Source of the DNA: Spirodela intermedia
Lineage: Eukaryota > Streptophyta > Magnoliopsida > Alismatales > Araceae
Assembly: GCA_902729315.2 (NCBI GenBank)
Contig: LR746273.1
Coordinates: forward strand, 2,395,001-2,459,000
Reading direction: 5' to 3'
Length of the DNA stretch: 64,000 bases
Below, piece after piece: positions 50,879 through 62,580 of the stretch; position 1 is the stretch's first letter, and each line of letters opens with the position of its first letter. The notes under the pieces were generated by a model. That model saw only the letters and a list, made by a program, of their open reading frames with translations, had not been told where the DNA came from and ran no database searches. Position numbers and translations under genes: made by a program.

Positions 50879-52168
50879 TCAAAGGCTGACCGTCGGATTG
50901 GCGGCGCCGTCGACCCCAACGGCGAGTCTCCTCTTGGCGGCCTTGGCTCTGTAACACCAGACCTCGAAGGCCTCGCTGAGGTCGGGGAAGTTGACCTGCC
51001 CGGTGGTCATCCAGTCGGTCAGAATTTCGGCCTGGTCGTTGGAGGGGAGGGCGAGCACCATGGAGACGACCGCGCCCTCGATGGTCTGGCAAAGCTCGCT
51101 GTCGAGCCCCTGAACGGAGTTCTCCTCTCCCACCGCCGGGGAGTCCAGCGCCGCCTTCGTCTTCCTCAGGAAGGGCAGCCAACCCTTCAGAAGCCGGACC
51201 CTCGCCGGAGCAGGGAGGACAACGGAGCCGTAGCCCACCGCCTCCAGAGCCTTGCCGGCCAGCTCCACCATCTTCGCCTTCACCGCCCAGAAGCCGGAGC
51301 AGAGCCTCTCGCTCTGTATCTCGCCAAGGAGGTCGTCGGAGGATCGGACCCAGTGGGAGACGAAGTCCTTCATCAGGTCCATCTTGGGGAGGATGCCGCA
51401 GAGCCACTCCAGGTCCGACAGGGCCTGCAGAACCCTCCGCTCCTCCTCCGCCGCCGCAGGTAGGGAAACCATCGCCGCCGCGAGGGCGGAGAACATCCTG
51501 CCCAGGTCGCCCCTCACCTCGGTCTTCACGTCGTCGTCCGCCGTCAGCAGCGGCGCCTCGTCGTCCTCCGTGAGCATGTACTCCACCTGCTCCTGAGCTG
51601 AGATCTTCAACTCGTTCGTCCCCTCGGTGGGGGCGGCGGCGGCGAAGTGGATGGCGGCGATGAGAACCTCCTTGGCGGCGCTGTGGTCAACGGGCTGGAT
51701 CCGGGCGAGGATGGGCGCCGCCGCAGGGCCCATATCCTTCACCGTACTCAGAATCTCCTCCTCCTCCTTCTCCTCCCACGGCATGGCCTCCAGGTACTGG
51801 ACGCAGCTCCGAGCGACGCAGTCGCAGCCGAGGGTAACGGCGGCGCGAAGAACTCCCAGCGCCGTCGCAACGGAGCCCCACGACTCCCAAGGCGGGTCCT
51901 CGCTCCGGTAGAGGAGCTTCAGCAGCCTCACATGGTGATCGTAGTCAGCGCCGCTGTTGGGGATCTCCACGCAGGCAGCGGAGCTGAGGCTCAGGCGGGG
52001 GGTGGCGCCGACAGAGAGCCGCTCCGCGAAGAACCTGCTCCTCCTCGAGAGGACCACGGCGTGGCAGTGGTACCACTCGGGCCTCCCCTCCCTGTTCTTC
52101 AGCCGGACGGTCACGTCACTGGTCGCCCGGTCGCCGAGTTCCGGTGATGCGCCGCCGTCCTCGTCCAT
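50879..52168 (-). CDS. BTB/POZ domain-containing protein
   Basis: Probable CUL3 ubiquitin-ligase substrate adaptor of the plant BTB group related to At3g05675. Single coding exon of 429 residues from the ATG at 52168. The BTB/POZ fold starts near residue 13: TSDVTVRLKNREGRPEWYHCHAV in two steps, then LSRRSRFFAERLS and YDHHVRLLKLLY. After it comes a long helical C-terminal region (ILARIQPVDHSAAKEVL, WLCGILPKMDLMKDFVSHWV), conserved in this plant group. The substrate is unknown. The reading frame stays open upstream of the ATG to a splice-acceptor-like CAG|GGC at 52231, so a longer N-terminus or a split leader is possible. Codons are strongly GC-rich. Confidence 0.85.
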   Translation of the reverse strand: MDEDGGASPELGDRATSDVTVRLKNREGRPEWYHCHAVVLSRRSRFFAERLSVGATPRLSLSSAACVEIPNSGADYDHHVRLLKLLYRSEDPPWESWGSVATALGVLRAAVTLGCDCVARSCVQYLEAMPWEEKEEEEILSTVKDMGPAAAPILARIQPVDHSAAKEVLIAAIHFAAAAPTEGTNELKISAQEQVEYMLTEDDEAPLLTADDDVKTEVRGDLGRMFSALAAAMVSLPAAAEEERRVLQALSDLEWLCGILPKMDLMKDFVSHWVRSSDDLLGEIQSERLCSGFWAVKAKMVELAGKALEAVGYGSVVLPAPARVRLLKGWLPFLRKTKAALDSPAVGEENSVQGLDSELCQTIEGAVVSMVLALPSNDQAEILTDWMTTGQVNFPDLSEAFEVWCYRAKAAKRRLAVGVDGAANPTVSL

Positions 52169-52619
52169 GAGGTTGAAGATGCAGTGAGAAGATTCATGCT
52201 TCGAGCAGATCACAGAATGCCCTCCTTCGCCCTGCTACCCAGATGAAAAACAAAGGGAATCATTGGATCGAGATAAAGTTCGCCTTATAATTGTGGACGA
52301 ATGTAATCTTCCAGAACATAGCTGGTACAGGAGAAAGGATTAATCAGCATCCGACAACATCAACGATTAAATGACCGTCAGTTATAGAGAAAAGTCAGCC
52401 GAATTTGTGCCGGTAAAGATTAAACAAAGCATAGAGCATAGATTTTCTTGGTTGGGGAGATGCTGTTTATAGACGATGCTTCGGTTGTACGAAGTTCATC
52501 AGCAGGAGCAGAATCATAATTCGCTACATAATCTAATCTTCCAGAACACCTTAGGAAATGATATGGCAGCAAAATTAATTAATATCTTGTAGATAACGAG
52601 AGAGCAAGAGAGAGAAAGA

Positions 52620-52662
<43 letters not shown>

Positions 52663-53372
52663 CAGATATCAACAACATAGAAAATATGTCACGATAGTCC
52701 TATTGACATCCGTGGTGATCGTCTGGCGCAGAGATATGCATCGGTGAGAGAATGAGAGAGATAGCGAGAGAGAAAGAAAACCAAGGAACAATCCCAAAAT
52801 ATCTCCCAAATTCACTGGTCGTGGAGAGAAACGACGGCGATCGTCCCATCAGAGATTTATCTCCGGAGCGAGAATTATCATCACCATTCGTGACCGAGAA
52901 CTACGACAAGAAGGAAAGTAATATGTCGGAGGCACTCCCTTTACCCTTTCCTCCCCGTCCCTTAGGGCACGGCATCAATGGCGAACAATATATCTTAGCA
53001 TTCTACTCACCGATGGGGATGTTCACCGGCCATTGCGGAAGCCAACCTTTTTGGGAGATCGAGGCGTGGTGAATGTCCTCTCCGCCCGGTCCGGCGGCAG
53101 CTCTGAGCGATAGCGAGAGAGAGAGAGAGAGATAGGAAGAAGAACGCAAGAGAGGTGAGGTGGTTGGTGCGGGTGTGTGATGGTATCCTACGGTCTGCGG
53201 AGAAACCCATAGAAAGATGAGTCGGCGGAACAACAAGAATCACCCAGAGAGACTTGCGGTGGCGCGAATATGTACACCGCCGGAGGAACACCGAAACTCT
53301 GGGAAGGTTCGGACGATGTGGGAGCAGGCGCCACGTACCCCAACACGATTTCGTCACTAAAAATATCTCAAG
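52169..53372 (-). promoter_or_regulatory. Leader, leader intron and promoter of the BTB gene
   Basis: A donor CATCG|GTGAGT at 53011/53010 and an acceptor GTAGCAG|GGC at 52232/52231 suggest a 779-bp leader intron (53010-52232). The upstream exon carries an ATG with eight codons (MAGEHPHR) which, after splicing, would run out of frame with the BTB protein and stop soon: a possible uORF. GA tracts lie at 52600-52658 (in the intron) and about 53117-53131 (upstream). Confidence 0.4.
52600..52658. repeat. (GA)n microsatellite, slightly imperfect
   Basis: About 29 GA-type units with a few interruptions at the left end, inside the proposed leader intron of the BTB gene. Confidence 0.9.
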
Positions 53373-54065
53373 GTAATTTCGTCATTTTGATGATTATCAC
53401 ATAAAATAAATCGATAAATTATATATTAACCTGAAAATTTGGAATTATGCTGCATAGAAAAACCCGATTTACCATATAAAAAACTGATGATCAGCTTTTT
53501 TTTACGATAATTTTCAGTTCATCAATAAACTATTTATAGATTTTAATCGTGGAATTTTAAAAAATGACCTAACATTACCATTAATATTAGTACGAAGAAT
53601 ACAAGTTTTTTCATAGACCCAATGGAGAACGAGTATTAGTAAATAATATTACTATTTTTTCTCATCATTTAATATCTGTTTTCTTGGATAAACTTATTTA
53701 GTAAATAATCCAGTAAAATCCTGCACAATGTCTAACGAATTAATAATATTAGGAATAATTTCCTTATTTCCCTAGTCAACGCTTCTTTATGAATTAAACA
53801 GTAATGATATTAAGTCAACGAAGTGGAAACAAAGAGCGAATTTCCAGGGATAATCCCCTCACAAATGATTCAATTTATATAATCATTAAACAAATTTAAA
53901 AATCCATTTTTCTATGCGTTCTTCGAGAGTCATCGACTCATTCACCCACTGATGAGAACATCTCAAGACTCCAAGGATGGTATCAATCGATCAACCAGGC
54001 TTTACATATAATAAAAGCTTAGAGCCCATTTTCCTTGCCACAGCTGTCTAAACATCACCCCCTCT

Positions 54066-54118
<53 letters not shown>

Positions 54119-54316
54119 ACGCAGGCCAATGACATCTGGTCTGAGCCCTGTAGAAGAGACCCAAGCAGGATACATGCCTACAGAGGCAGCTACCATCCAG
54201 AGAACAGAGCAACAGAAAGAAAAGAAAGCTCAAGAACCCACCCAGAAAGCAGCTTTCAGTTGATGAGGAAGGCGAGATATGTACTCACAATTATGGTGTG
54301 GGGTATCCAACCCTGT
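53373..54316. other. Intergenic region (BTB promoter side / CDC14-like 3' side)
   Basis: AT-rich, no gene seen. A CT microsatellite at 54071-54116 lies 200 bp past the stop codon of the CDC14-like gene, probably beyond or at the end of its 3' UTR. Confidence 0.55.
54071..54116. repeat. (CT)n microsatellite
   Basis: About 23 CT units downstream of the CDC14-like gene. Confidence 0.9.
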
Positions 54317-57300
54317 CTACGTCTCCAGGGCTTCGAGGACTCTCCGGGCCTGGATGCTGAGGGCCATCTGCCGCTGCTCCGGATCGAGAGTGGAGCCGAA
54401 CTGGCTCGCAGCCCACATCAGGGACGCGCACTTCTCACCCACGAGCCGCGTCAGGTTGCCGTGCATGGCGGCGAAGGGCGGCTCGGCCCTCCCGTTCACC
54501 TGCCCGAGAAGCAGGAGCAGGAACTCCCCACACTTGAGCCTGTGAACCAGGAGCGCCATTCAGATTGGTCCTGGAGACGGGGGATAAGCGCCGGGCAAGA
54601 ACACCATAGAAGAGTGCTATAAAGAGCAATGGAGTAACTATATGTGATTGTATTTAAAGGAGACCTTATTGATTCATCCGCTTCAACATCTTTCATGCAC
54701 TCCACGACTGTCTCATAGCCGCCAGATATCTCGAATTCCTGGAGGGAAGAGAAAGGAACTGATCGATGAAATCTGTGAAAATAAAACCAACCCAAAAGAG
54801 AAAGGAACTGATCGATGAAACCTATGAATTATTAGGTAAGAGCATCATGTTCAAAGGATTAGAACATCGACTAGCCAGGGATTGTTGATGAGATCTCTAA
54901 AACCAAAGTCAACCCCGAATGTAAGAAGATCGGATGGTTATGAATTATTTCAGAAGAACAAATTCAAAGGATAAGATCGGATGGCTGCCTTTTTTTTTTG
55001 TTAAATTAATGCCCATGAGCAATAATAATAATAATAATAATAATAATTTTGTAAGGGCTATTTGAAGCAAGAAAAGGGGATTATCTGGGGCCAAAGATTG
55101 CGCATGTTCTTGATACACTGGTTGCACATTTTCTATCCGAGTTTGTGAATCATCTGGGGGGTTGTGTGCATGGGGACCTGGAAAGATTATCTGGGTAGGT
55201 AAGAAACACTTGGAAAGGCTTGAGATAATGGAAAGATACTATGATATTACGATATTAATTCACTGTATGTCAAATATCGGCCCTAAATAGCGTAGAATAC
55301 AGAAAATCCTTTAACATCTATACATTATTTTGGCTTCTGAATAATTATTGAATTTTATCATGTAGTGACTGCGCCTCATTGGTTACCTGCTCTGTCAAAG
55401 CAGAGTATTGGAGACAGAACAGGCGTGATGGCAGGTCGAAATCACATCACCATTTCTAGTACATTTTCAGTAAGTGACAACAGAATGCCTTTTTTTTTTT
55501 TATTGATGGATGAAAAACCCTTACTATTTATGAACAAAGAAGATACGAGGATTAAGTCTTTCCCCACTAAAGGACTGTTGAAGCGCTTGATAATCACACA
55601 CCAAAGTGTGCCCATTGATTTTTCCCAGGCAAGCGATAAGGCAGAGTGAATTTTCCCAAATGACGCATTTATTCAAGCATTTAATCACGAGATTGACTAG
55701 GATTCCATAAAGGATATTAACACAAGAGAAACATCAATATGCCTCATCACTTCCATCAGGGAAGATTCTCCAAACGAAGATTTTAAGTGAATGAAAACAG
55801 AAAACAACCGTTGAGAATGATCCGAATGAATGGACGAGACAAATATTTCATGTCATTTAGGGAAACTATTACCTACAGAGTCAATCAGAGCACAATCACC
55901 TCAATAATTTTTAGTTGCAAGGAAAGAAAAAAATCAATAAACTCTATTCTATAAAGGACAATAGGGGAAATGGGGATATTTTAATAGAGAATGGATGCAC
56001 AAGAAGTTTCTACTAAACGATAGGATACCCTTTGGTTGGCAGAAGAATCAACCATTAATGATAGAAAAGCGTCCAGGCATGCTCCCTGTTCGAGTGCTCC
56101 TCGAGTCGATAGTATATTTACAAGAACCTGCAAAGTCAAACGTTTCAGACATCGAATTGTTCGAAACTGAGGACATAGCAAACGACAATTAAATCTAGGA
56201 GCGGCTCATTATTATGTAAATAAGGTTTTAAAAGAAGCAGAGCTGATCATTATCACTAATGTTTTTCGAAATAATCAAATTCCAAACTTTCCTGATGGAT
56301 ACAAATTAAGCCAATGTTTGACAGTAGAAAAGCAAACAGGTGGTTGGCTTCCTTGGAAAGATCGGTAACCTGGGATAACTGAGTTCGTCATTAGAGACGG
56401 AAAGGATGATATTAATTATACAAAGCTGCTCATGAAGACACAAATTCCAGTGCGCTATCAAATATAGGAAAAAATTAAAAGAGAAAAACTTTTACAAAAA
56501 CATAAAAAACGACTGAAAAAAGATACTTTTAACTGAAATTTGAAGGTAGTTAAGATAAAATGAATGAACAATTACTCCCCAAGTAAGTCCAGACAAGGAT
56601 AAACGTGACACAGTTGGATCCCCTCGTTCGAATTCAATGGAATAATGAGTGTCATAGAAATTTTTCTCGAAAAGGAAAATTAAGAAAAAAAGAATATTTT
56701 TTCTGGACTGATATTGAGAATTCACGAGATTACATGCACATCATTTTCTACCTTTATTCCATTGTGGTGCTGAGCCAAATCTCTGCTCTGTCTATGAATC
56801 AGACAACATCCTTCCAGAACCCTGAGAGCTAGGGCCATTTCCGAGTCTGTTGCCGGACTATTTATTTTCAAAGGTTCTACTCCAAATATATGATCCAACT
56901 TCAATTTAGGCTGATCTTTTGATTGCCTCAGAGTGTTTTGAAATAGAACAGGAACCACTGTTAGACATCATAAAGGTCAATTAGTAAAAGAACTATTACT
57001 TGAGGAAAGATATTGTGGGAAAAATAGGTCGGAGATTGCACCTCAAAAACGTAGATATAACAAACCAAATTTACAGCACTTACGGTAGAAAAATGAATTA
57101 TCTGAACATCAGAAACCCTAAACTATGCAAAGCAATCAGTTTTACACATTTCGCTGTTGTTGAACGGCAGAAAATGTCAATCATCCACTGCCATAAAAAA
57201 GTCATTTTACTTTAATAAGGTGAATTGATTCAAATTGATTCAGTAGCCTGAAAACCTTCATATCCCCAAGCCAGTACCTTCTATAATTAAAATGACGCCT

Positions 57301-59702
57301 TGGCCTGGATCGTCACTTGAACACAAGAAAAGCCTACAGGACTCATATTTTAGAGGATATATAATCTGTTAGAAGACAACGTGACACCATTTTCAAGTTG
57401 CGAACTCCACTCAGCACTCCCACAAGATTAAGGATTTTGGCAATTTACACATGGCCTTTAGTTAAGTCAGAAAATTATTACATTGTCACTCTAAGCCTTA
57501 GCGAAGGAAAATCAGACGAACTGGCGAAGTCTATAAACCAGGTTTAAATAAACTTCGCCATCAACTAAACTGATCAGTTAAATAAGGATTAGAACCCCCG
57601 ACACCGTGGTTCGTAGCCACGTGCTATAATCCTCTGAGCTATTTTTTTATCTCATTTGAAATAAGTGACATTGATCCCTTCATCTTTTGTTTCTAAACAG
57701 TCAATCCTGCAAACATGTTTCTCCTTAATTCATAACCTTTGCACCATTGTTGAGGGCTTCAAAGTAATCACCTAATTGAAAAATGTAAATGATAAAACAG
57801 TGATTCGATCTTGAATTCTCATCTAAAAACAACCGATCATTTTTATGTTCTTTGAGATTGTTAAGTAGGCTATTATTGATGGAGCTTCAACACATTGTAC
57901 AAAATATGGCAAGCCCTAATTATAGGAAGATTCTACTTTCCTTCGATGGTTATGACAGTAAGGTGGAGGATCATATGCCGCCAGGTCTGTAGATTAGTGA
58001 CAAATCCATGCTCAACAGCTTCATTTGCATTATGTTTATCATAGTTCCCTTATGGTGAAAGTGAGAAATTGAAATAGCCTATTTCTATCTTCTTCCTGAA
58101 AAATGAAGAAAACTTGCATCTTACAATAGGTAAACGATTGTCCTCTTATTTTGGTTTGGAACTCACAAAAGGGTTGTAAAGATCAAATGAAAAAAAAGAA
58201 CAAAGCATTGAGGACTGTTTGATGCTGGATAGGATAGGACACCCTGCATAGGGTCCGAGATGGGTTTAACTCACCTAATGACAGACTTTAAGACCAGGAG
58301 TAGCTAATCGACTTAGACAAGGATCTTTCTTCCTAAGTGATGTTTTACCAGGGAAGTGTAGGATCTGGTCGATACCAAAATGGATTACATTATACTAAGA
58401 ACTAAAAACGGGAAGGAAGAAAGCGAGAGGATCTGCTAAATGATATAACATATAGGTATTAGTAAAAAGGCCCAGGGATTTCTAGTCTATTCTAGTCTAA
58501 AGCGAGAAGAAAGTCTCACGCACGGTTATGAATGAAAGAAAGAAGTGAGGAATCCTCTTTTCGGCTCTGACTCTCCCACTCCAGTCGTTTGGATGATACG
58601 AAGACCCAACTATTGCCACCAAATCCTTGGAAGTGCTTGCAAGATGTTTTTGCACCCATCTTCTTGCTTTTGGCCCCCATGTGGTGTCGAACTCACGACT
58701 TTTACTACAGAGACGTGTTCAGGGTGCTGCATCAGAGGTATAAAGGATCAACAAACTTTTCATAATTTTCTTATCATACTTCTCTTCCTTGAGTTAAATA
58801 TCCCCATCCAATTTCACAGTGCAACTTCTCTGATGCTCACTTAAAGATTCCAACTCTAAAATTTCATCTCCATATCTCACGTCTACTCCACATACTCTTA
58901 CAAACAGTTCTTCCCAGATTGCACCCCACTGCCTCTTCCCAATCATATGGATTCCTCCGTGAGTAATCTACCCAGACTCGCTGAGAACAACCAAGAACAC
59001 TAGCGCTGTAACCTGGGGACGAATTGTCAAATTACTGGGCGAATACGGTCTTGTGGTCCCCGATGACACCTAAGGCTATGGCATCAGAACTCTTTCAACC
59101 TGATGGCCATGGCATTCCACCGAAATGGCAAGTTCAAGCACCGTGCAGCTAACAATTGGCATTGTTGACACGGCCAAAACTTGACCCGTGTGGACTACTT
59201 TCAATCAACAATTTTCGAAAATTTGAATCATTAGATACAAACATAAAGCAATAATGTGAATCTAGGTATTACATAGAAATGTGAGCGTGGTTGTGTGCGT
59301 CTCTTCAAAGATATTAAAAGGGAGAGAGAGAGAGAGAGAGAGAGAGCGGGGACCTTGTAGTTCAGGAATGGACTGGGACTGGCAGAAAAGGGCGATTGCC
59401 GCATCGTTGCCAGCGATAGACTGGAGGGACTTTAGCAGTTTACGCAGGCCCCTGAGCCGGAGGAAGGAAAACTCCGCGGCAGCGTCCCGTAAGCCGGAGC
59501 GGAGTGACAGGGTCACCTCCCGGTACATCCTCCGCCGGCTGAGGGCCGCCACCAGCTCCCCCACCGATGCCGAATCATCGTCACGCTGCAGCGGAGGCTG
59601 GCCAAACCCCGCCACCGCTGCCGACGCCGCCCCACCGCCGCCGCCGTCGCCGTCGCCCCCCTCGCTCCACGGCTCCTTCAGGTACATCTGTCCTCCCCCC
59701 AT
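54317..59702 (-). CDS. CDC14-SIN-component/ARM-like family protein
   Basis: Plant protein of the family that domain databases name after fission-yeast Cdc14, a septation-network scaffold (not the Cdc14 phosphatase). The plant role is not established. Exons on the minus strand: 59702-59354, 56957-56752, 56127-56029, 54738-54665, 54539-54317; about 316 residues with all phases consistent. Exon 1 has a Gly/Ala-rich linker, then VGELVAALSRRRMYREVTLSLR and FSFLRLRGLRKLLK. Exon 2 has VPVLFQNTLRQ and LDHIFGVEPLKI. Exon 3 has the ARM-like LVNILSTRGALEQGACLDA. The last exon has LKCGEFLLLLLGQVNG and ASLMWAASQFGSTLDPEQR. The first ATG in frame is 59702; a second at 59687 (MYLKEPW) is equally likely. Intron 1 is 2.4 kb and holds plastid-derived DNA; intron 3 holds an AAT repeat. 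Confidence 0.85.
54749..54829. repeat. Short direct duplication beside an exon
   Basis: A block of about 30 bases (GAGAAAGGAACTGATCGATG then AA-CT-TGAA) occurs at 54750 and again at 54799. The first copy lies directly upstream of exon 4 of the CDC14-like gene on the minus strand, so the pyrimidine tract before the acceptor is duplicated. Confidence 0.7.
55021..55047. repeat. (AAT)9 microsatellite
   Basis: Nine AAT units in intron 3 of the CDC14-like gene, next to a T run. Confidence 0.95.
57586..57641 (-). pseudogene. trnR-ACG: Plastid-type trnR-ACG fragment (nuclear insert)
   Basis: The minus strand reads TAGCTCAGAGGATTATAGCA, then an anticodon arm with loop CTACGAA (anticodon ACG) closed by CGTGG/CCACG, then GGGGGTTCTAATCC. 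This is the body of plastid trnR-ACG. Both acceptor-stem ends are missing, the D-stem is broken (GCTC against TAGC), and the T-loop has TAA where GAA is usual, so it is not functional. It lies in intron 1 of the CDC14-like gene. It could have come directly from the plastid or by way of the mitochondrion. Confidence 0.8.
58380..58590 (+). pseudogene. ndhB: Plastid ndhB fragment: end of the group II intron and start of exon 2
   Basis: 58500-58530 resembles a group II intron domain V (AAGCGAGA, AAAG, TCTCACGCACGGTT). It is followed by a domain VI-like segment and then by CTCTCCCACTCCAGTCGTT (58571-58589), which encodes SPTPVV, the start of ndhB exon 2. The match stops abruptly at TTGGATGATACG. 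The left limit is uncertain; plastid-like sequence may reach back to about 58225. It has no promoter or complete frame and is a dead insert in the same intron as the trnR fragment. Confidence 0.65.
59322..59346. repeat. (GA)n microsatellite
   Basis: About 12 GA units just inside intron 1 of the CDC14-like gene, eight bases after the donor on the minus strand. Confidence 0.9.
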
Positions 59703-61467
59703 TCCATTCCTCCTCCACGACCAGGCTTGTCCTTCCAGTTCCAATGTCCCGCGGATCCTCCCCTCATTTTTAATGTCCTTCTATGTGACGACTCAGAGGT
59801 CCCCTCCTATTCGCCGAGCACCTGTTGCCCACGATAGGCCCGATTTACGTTCACTCGTTCGCTATATACCATTAATTCCCTCGAAATATGGCCAGCAAAT
59901 TCTGCCGATTAAATAATAGCAATCTCACAACAAAGAAATGGGAAACTATGCTAACTTTGGTAGTGCGCAGAGCCCATGGGATCATAATCTTCGACGATAA
60001 TAGTAAAATTATTGTATGGCACATATTTATTAGAAAATACAAGCTTAAACTGGTACATTTTTTATGATATTTCTATCAAAATTAGTGCGATTGAAACGAC
60101 TTATAATGAAAAAAATAATTGGATCTGCAAACTTAGGTGATGATTAGGGCCCATGATTTTGTTTAGGGTTCATGTTACTTTAATGGGCGAAATATTGGTA
60201 ACCCACTTTCAAATTTCTTAAATGACAACTTTGTATAATTATCAACAATGATAATATATGTCAGTGTATATAGTAGAAAAACCATGCTAAAGTAATTATA
60301 TTTAGGGTTTGTGATGATTTTAAATGTGATTATGGTTAGACAGTGTTTGAACAGTTCATGCCTCAATATAGTAAACCTGCTTCAATTATCAATCTAGGAG
60401 AGTATGGCATGAACTAATCAGATTTCTATGAGAATTAATGTAGCTACTCTTGAGAAGGAAGTAATAAAGTTTATGTTGGAGAATTTTTCTTCAATTTTTG
60501 CCCTTTTCTTAGAGGGAGATCATGATGGTCAATCACTTTTAAGGGAGAGGCCATAATGGTCAATGCCTCACCATTTTCATTCCACTCATATATCCTTCTC
60601 ACCTTTTTATTTTATCTTTCAATACTTTTTAAAATCATTGAAGATCAATCTTGAAGGTCGACAGGTCAACAATGTGAGATTGTATCTATCCATATTAAGG
60701 TATCGTTGACTTGTTTAATTTCAATGATTCTTATCTAATTTCAAATCTCTCTTATAAATTATCATTAAATGAACCTAGGATATCCCTAATTTATCTATTT
60801 AGTGATCCATACACCTTGACCTACATTTTGATCTGATAATTTAAATATGGTCAAATCATAATTATTAGATGAATAAGATATTTTCTTTCAATGTTGCATT
60901 GACAATAATTATTAGTGATCCATACACCTAGATTCTGATATGATTAATGATTTCAATTAATCATTATTTCCTCTTAATTTTACTTATATCTTTGAGAATT
61001 TGTTGAGTTGTCTTGATCTTAAGTTGTTTAAATCCTTAATTTAGATTTTTTCCATATTGTCTCATATTGAGAATTTCACTAAGTCACATTATTTTAATAT
61101 GGCATAAAGTTATTAAAATTTGTGATGGTCTAAAACCATACTATTATTAGTTCTATAAAATATGATATATCGAGACTAAGTTTTGATAGGGTAATAGTGT
61201 AATACTTTCTCTATTTGGAAAATATAAAGTAGAAAAATCATTCTTAGTTGGTGGTCTAATTTTTAGGTCACATGGTTTATTATATTAGAAATTTGCTAGG
61301 ATCAAATGCCCATTGACCAATTGAGCATTGGGTTGCAGGTATAATGTAGTTGATAATGAGTCCCACCTCTTCAGAAAGTCAAAGCTTCGGATCATTAAGA
61401 CCTCTGGAGAATGCCTAGCCGCCACTTCATTATTCTCCACAAGAGTTCATTTTACCCCCTCGAGGTC

Positions 61468-61468
<1 letters not shown>

Positions 61469-61493
<25 letters not shown>
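61469..61493. repeat. (GA)n microsatellite
   Basis: About 12 GA units in the gene-free right-hand region. Confidence 0.9.
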
Positions 61494-61498
<5 letters not shown>

Positions 61499-61641
61499 GG
61501 AACTCGACGACAGTAATGAAGACAATGTGGATTCGTTAGAACCACTTGAGGTTGATTGATGAATAGAAATGATACATATATTGGGAACTTAACGAAATTA
61601 GACCCACCTGAGATATATTTCTAGTGAGACAGATAGGCAAT

Positions 61642-61661
61642 GAGAGAGAGAGAGAGAGAGG
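61642..61661. repeat. (GA)n microsatellite followed by a G run
   Basis: Ten GA units running into a G-rich block (61663-61672). Confidence 0.85.
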
Positions 61662-62464
61662 AGGGGGGGGGGTTGGTTCTTGAAGCAAAGCTGAAGAAAA
61701 CGAGTCTTTCGGTGCCGTGGTATCTCCAGACGTTTCAAAGACAGAGACTCGATAGCGGACTTGACGAGAGTAGTGTCAACGTCTTCTTGGGCTGGACGAG
61801 AAACTGCACTCAACTGGTCTCCTGCCTTTTCCCTTCGCTGCTCACTCTCTTTTTCCATGGTCGGGGAGGGAGCCAGAGACCCAGTCAAGGTCATCTGCCG
61901 CTGTCTCCACGCACTGCGGAGACATAAGAAGAAAGAGTTTGAGCCAACGACCGGGCTTCTCTTAATCTGACCAAATTATGGAAGCGCAAATTTGGATCCG
62001 GATAGCAGACCATGGAATGGGATGAGACGCCCAGAAGCCAGGCTGGACAAGATTTTGACGTGCCCTCTCCGGAAGCCCGAAGCCCGTTTTCCTTCTTATC
62101 ATCTCTACCTTTCGGTCACCTCTCTCTCTCTCTAGACAGAAACTTAAGGGTATGTCAACGCTGTCATCACGCCGGGTTAGGATAACATACAGAAGAAACT
62201 GTAGGAAGAGCTTCGAGAGATTGATAGGAGAGCTTTGGTTTTTTACCGGTCGCATTGCTAGCTTTGGTCACTACCGCAGTCTAATGGGCTGAAATGGGTC
62301 ATGCATGATGAGTCAACTTTAAATCTTGTCCCAGCTCCCGGTTTTCTGGTTCGAGTCGGCATGAAAGCGATTCAAGCGTCTGTTATTCGCCACAAAGGCT
62401 CAAACCTTGACCCTTATCTTTCTCATAAATGTAGTCTTTTTTCTCAATTAAATAGTTCAAAAGG

Positions 62465-62482
62465 ATATATATATATATATAC

Positions 62483-62577
<95 letters not shown>
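62465..62577. repeat. Compound (TA)n(GA)n microsatellite
   Basis: A TA run at 62465-62481 followed after a three-base gap by about 46 uninterrupted GA units to 62577, the longest perfect GA tract in the window. Confidence 0.97.

Positions 62578-62580
<3 letters not shown>

Noticed and set aside
57586-57641. Functional tRNA-Arg gene
   Set aside because: Both acceptor-stem halves are missing and D-stem and T-loop are damaged; it is plastid-type, not a nuclear tRNA gene.
61598-61894. 98-codon minus-strand frame with a real ATG
   Set aside because: C-terminal part is a GA-tract translation and the rest matches no family; left unannotated as a gene.
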